Shown here: positions 4,839 to 7,273 of the stretch, in pieces | Layout of the letters: each line of letters opens with the position of its first letter | How positions within the stretch are numbered: the first letter of the stretch is position 1 | Source: SSC3 sp035477015 | GTDB lineage: Bacteria > Actinomycetota > Actinomycetes > Propionibacteriales > Nocardioidaceae | DNA: 7,273 bases | Assembly (NCBI GenBank): GCA_035477015.1 | Contig: DATILB010000326.1 | Coordinates: 1 to 7,273, forward strand | Reading direction: 5' to 3' | Position numbers and translations under genes: made by a program | Notes under the pieces: generated by a model | Seen by the model: the letters and a program-made list of their open reading frames with translations, nothing else | Told to the model about the DNA's origin: nothing | The model's database searches: none

Positions 4839-5627
4839 TTGCTCGGCGTGCAGAATCTCGAGGTCGTGTACGACGATGTCGTGCTCGCCCTACGGGGAGT
4901 CTCCGTTGATATTCCCGACGGAAAGATCGTGGCACTGCTGGGTGCCAACGGTGCCGGCAAGTCGACTCTGCTGCGTGCACTGTCGGGCTTGCTCGACATC
5001 CATGACGGTGAGATCCGCAAGGGTTCGGTGACCCTCGACGGCGAGTCGGTGGGCGAGCTGAAGCCCTCCGGCCTGGCCAAACGCGGCATCAAGCATGTGC
5101 TCGAAGGCCGGCGTGTCTTCAAGGAGCTCACGGTCGAGGAGAACCTGCGCGTCGGGGCGCACACCGCGCGGCGCGACCTGGCCGAGAACCTCGAGAGGGT
5201 CTACTCGCTCTTCCCGATCCTGTTGGAGCGACGCAGCGGTACCGCCGGCTACCTTTCCGGCGGCGAGCAGCAGATGCTCGCCATGGGGCGCGCACTGATG
5301 TCTGGCCCGCGCTACCTCCTCCTCGACGAGCCGAGCCTCGGCCTCGCACCGAAGATCGTCGCGATGATCCGCGACATCATCGTCCAGATCAACGAGCAGG
5401 GGACCGGCGTTCTTCTGGTCGAGCAGAACGCCACCATGGCACTGCAGATCGCCCACCACGGCTACGTGATGGAGACCGGACGCGTGGTGATGGACCGGCC
5501 GGCGAAGGAGCTGCTGGCGGACCAGGACGTGCGCGAGTTCTACCTCGGACTCGGCGAGGAGGGCGAGGCCGCCCAGTCCTTCCGGAACGTCAAGCACTAC
5601 CGACGCCGCAAGCGGTGGGCATCATGA
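4839..5627 (+). CDS. ABC transporter ATP-binding protein, LivF type
   Basis: ATPase subunit of a branched-chain-amino-acid-type (HAAT) importer on the cytoplasmic face of the membrane. Numbered from TTG 4839 it has 262 residues. Walker A is GANGAGKS (35-42), the signature LSGGEQQ (139-145) and Walker B RYLLLDEP (158-165), with catalytic E164. The H-loop histidine is replaced by Gln in LVEQN (193-197), which is normal for LivF. The open frame extends up to TTG 4758, but those 27 codons overlap the promoter and lack family similarity, so the later TTG with its GGAGG is preferred. A tail of about 25 residues after FYLGLGEE ends in basic KHYRRRKRW, longer than E. coli LivF. The stop overlaps the livG-like start as ATGA. 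The substrate is probably a carboxylic acid rather than an amino acid, judged from the ligase downstream. Confidence 0.9.
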   Translation: MLGVQNLEVVYDDVVLALRGVSVDIPDGKIVALLGANGAGKSTLLRALSGLLDIHDGEIRKGSVTLDGESVGELKPSGLAKRGIKHVLEGRRVFKELTVEENLRVGAHTARRDLAENLERVYSLFPILLERRSGTAGYLSGGEQQMLAMGRALMSGPRYLLLDEPSLGLAPKIVAMIRDIIVQINEQGTGVLLVEQNATMALQIAHHGYVMETGRVVMDRPAKELLADQDVREFYLGLGEEGEAAQSFRNVKHYRRRKRWAS

Positions 5628-6424
5628 GCGAGTCGACCGGAGCAACGGTCCTGACCTTCGACAACGTCCAGCTGTCCTTCGGCAAGGTGAAGGCGGTCAA
5701 CGGGGTCAGCTTCGAGGTACGCGAGCGCGAGCTCTTCGCGATCATCGGGCCGAACGGCGCGGGCAAGACCAGCATCTTCAACGTGCTGTCCGGTGTGTAC
5801 CGCCCGCAGCAGGGCTCGGTGATGCTCAACGACAAAGAGCTGATCGGCCTGAAGACCCACACGATCGCCAAACTGGGTATGGCACGCACGTTCCAGAACA
5901 TCGAGCTGTTCTCGAACTTGACCGTGCTCGACAACCTCATGCTCGGTCGCCACCAGCACATCGCCTACGGCCCGTTCTCCGCGTTCGCCTGGCTTGGCCG
6001 GGCGCGTAACCAGGAGCTTCAGCACCGCGCCGTCGTCGAGGACATCGTCGACTTCCTGGAGCTCGAGGCGTGGCGCAAGCTGCCGGTCGGCCTGCTGCCG
6101 TACGGCGTCCAGAAGCGCGTCGAGCTCGGACGGGCCTTGGCCATGGAGCCCAAGCTGTTGCTGCTCGACGAGCCCGTCGCGGGCATGAACCTCGAAGAGA
6201 CCGAGGACATGGCCCGCTTCATCAACGACATCCGCACCGAGCTGCAGATCTCGATGATCATGGTGGAGCACGACATGGGACTGGTCATGGACCTCGCCGA
6301 CCGCATCCTGGTGGTCGACTTCGGCACCCCGGTGGCGACCGGCACCCCGTCGGTTGTGCAGCGCGACCCGGCCGTGATCCGTGCCTACCTCGGCGGAGAC
6401 CTCGAGACGGAGGTGGCCGAATGA
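5624..6424 (+). CDS. ABC transporter ATP-binding protein, LivG type
   Basis: Partner ATPase of the same importer, 266 residues. Walker A is GPNGAGKT (42-49), the Q-loop TFQN (89-92), the degenerate signature LPYGVQKR (158-165) typical of LivG, and Walker B KLLLLDEP (177-184). AGMN (186-189) follows, where LivG usually has AGLN, and the H-loop is MVEHDM with H216. This histidine complements the LivF-type Gln, as expected for a heterodimeric pair. The ATG at 5624 overlaps the livF stop (ATGA), preceded by GGTGGG as a modest ribosome-binding site; an in-frame GTG at 5615 is the less likely alternative. The F-then-G order is the reverse of E. coli livGF. The gene ends in a second ATGA overlap with the acyl-CoA ligase, indicating translational coupling of all three. 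Confidence 0.92.
   Translation: MSESTGATVLTFDNVQLSFGKVKAVNGVSFEVRERELFAIIGPNGAGKTSIFNVLSGVYRPQQGSVMLNDKELIGLKTHTIAKLGMARTFQNIELFSNLTVLDNLMLGRHQHIAYGPFSAFAWLGRARNQELQHRAVVEDIVDFLELEAWRKLPVGLLPYGVQKRVELGRALAMEPKLLLLDEPVAGMNLEETEDMARFINDIRTELQISMIMVEHDMGLVMDLADRILVVDFGTPVATGTPSVVQRDPAVIRAYLGGDLETEVAE
6409..6414 (+). promoter_or_regulatory. Ribosome-binding site of the acyl-CoA ligase
   Basis: GGAGGT lies inside the 3' end of the livG-like gene, six bases before the ATG at 6421, and fixes the ligase start. Confidence 0.75.
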
Positions 6425-7273
6425 GCATCACCACCGTCGTCACACGGATCCGCGACCGGGCGCAGGCGTCACCCGATGCGATCGCCATGCGGCACAAGGA
6501 CTTCGGCGTCTGGCACGAGATCACCTGGGCGAGCTACTGGGACTCGATCGTCACGGCCGCGCACGGCTTGCTCGCGCTCGGGGTGAAGCCGGGCGAGCGG
6601 GTCTCCATCCAGAGTGAGAACCGTCCCGAGTGGCTCATCCTCGACCTGGCCAGCGTCGCCGTACGCGCAACCGCCGTCGGGCTCTACCCGACCAACCCGG
6701 CTGCCGAGGTGGAGTACCTCGTCAGCCACAGCGGTGCGAAGGTCCACCTCGCCGAGGACCAGGAGCAGCTCGACAAGGTCCTCGACGTGAGCGAGAAGAC
6801 TCCTGAGCTCGAGCGGGTCCTGTACGTCGAGACGCGCGGCATCAAGGGGTCGTACGACGATGCGCGGCTCCTCGACTGGGCGGACTTCCTCGCTCTCGGC
6901 GCCGAGCACCGGGCCGCCAACCCTCGCGCGGTGGACGAGCTCATGGCCGCCGCCCAGCCCGACGACGTCATGACCCTGGTCTACACCTCCGGGACGACCG
7001 GGCCGCCGAAGGGCGCCATGCTGTCGGTCGCCAACGTGGAGTTCGCGGTCAAGACCGTCGTCGAGGAGCATGCGTTCTTCAACCCGGGGCCCAACCTGAA
7101 CGACCTGACGCTTTCCTACCTCCCGCTGTGCCACGTTGCCGAGCGATTCTTCACGACTTGGTACAACGCGGTCGGTGGCACCCAGGTGAACTTCGCCGAG
7201 TCGATCGACACGGTCCCGCAGAACCTCCGCGAGGTGCAGCCGACGATCTTCTTCGCCGTTCCCCGGATCTGGG
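6421..7273 (+). CDS. AMP-binding acyl-CoA ligase (FadD/long-chain acyl-CoA synthetase-like), 3' truncated
   Basis: The frame is open from ATG 6421 to the window edge, giving 284 residues of a protein that is usually about 600 long. It belongs to the adenylate-forming (ANL) superfamily, which activates a carboxylic acid with ATP and CoA to an acyl-CoA. Visible features are an N-terminal FGVWHEITWASYWD (28-41), GVKPGERVSIQSENRPEW (54-71), GLYPTNPA (87-94), and the ATP-binding P-loop YTSGTTGPPKGAM (188-200). LPLCHVAER (234-242), the A4-type motif of long-chain ligases, follows, then the start of VPRIW at the edge. The pattern points to a COG1022-type ligase for fatty or other hydrophobic acids; the exact substrate is unknown. 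The C-terminal motifs and catalytic lysine are outside the window. It overlaps the livG-like stop by ATGA and has a strong GGAGGT. Confidence 0.92.
   Translation, partial: MSITTVVTRIRDRAQASPDAIAMRHKDFGVWHEITWASYWDSIVTAAHGLLALGVKPGERVSIQSENRPEWLILDLASVAVRATAVGLYPTNPAAEVEYLVSHSGAKVHLAEDQEQLDKVLDVSEKTPELERVLYVETRGIKGSYDDARLLDWADFLALGAEHRAANPRAVDELMAAAQPDDVMTLVYTSGTTGPPKGAMLSVANVEFAVKTVVEEHAFFNPGPNLNDLTLSYLPLCHVAERFFTTWYNAVGGTQVNFAESIDTVPQNLREVQPTIFFAVPRIW

Noticed and set aside
5439..5450. Missing H-loop histidine in the LivF-like ATPase (Gln instead)
   Set aside because: LVEQN is the normal state in LivF proteins, including E. coli, and the LivG-type partner has the histidine, so it is not a defect.
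4890..5597. A 235-codon minus-strand open frame inside the livF-like gene
   Set aside because: It is an antisense shadow of an ABC ATPase whose Walker A, signature and Walker B motifs are all intact on the + strand.
1..7273. CRISPR array, transposon ends, tRNA or toxin-antitoxin pair
   Set aside because: No repeated units with spacers, no transposase or integrase motif, no tRNA-like cloverleaf and no small antitoxin-like pair were seen; the window reads as ordinary chromosomal core and accessory metabolism.

Overview
The window is GC-rich DNA with compact genes, GTG/TTG-type starts and protein families typical of Actinomycetota. A Nocardioides-like or related lineage is my guess from gene content, not a placement. 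It holds ten protein-coding genes, nine complete and one cut by the right edge. I see no rRNA, tRNA, CRISPR array, insertion sequence or phage gene. No stretch over 300 bases lacks a gene; the longest gap is about 164 bases, at 4675-4838.

Left part (1-3752): metF (methylenetetrahydrofolate reductase) on the + strand meets a four-gene minus-strand run tail to tail, with 4 bases between them. In transcription order the minus run is a DUF3303-type small protein, a DUF4126 membrane protein, a phytoene-desaturase-like FAD oxidoreductase and a SIMPL-domain (DUF541) protein. Gaps between them are 33, 10 and 18 bases, so cotranscription is possible. However, several starts have a TANNNT -10 box 6-7 bases upstream, which suggests leaderless transcripts from internal promoters.

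Middle (3753-4674): a two-gene minus-strand unit, a YbaK/EbsC-type aminoacyl-tRNA deacylase homologue followed by an ArsC/Spx-family thioredoxin-fold protein. The two overlap by one base (TGATG). A 30-base interrupted palindrome covers the second gene's stop codon and is a candidate terminator.

Right part (4758-7273): a divergent + strand operon encoding two branched-chain-amino-acid-type ABC importer ATPases (livF-like, then livG-like) and the first 284 residues of an AMP-forming acyl-CoA ligase. Both junctions are ATGA overlaps. The arrangement suggests uptake of a carboxylic acid coupled to CoA activation; permease and binding-protein genes would be expected beyond the right edge.

Most of the window is ordinary chromosomal sequence. 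The points most worth following are the transporter-ligase operon, the cluster of apparent leaderless starts, the palindrome at the arsC-like stop, and apparent replacements of expected active-site residues in the YbaK-like protein and MetF.
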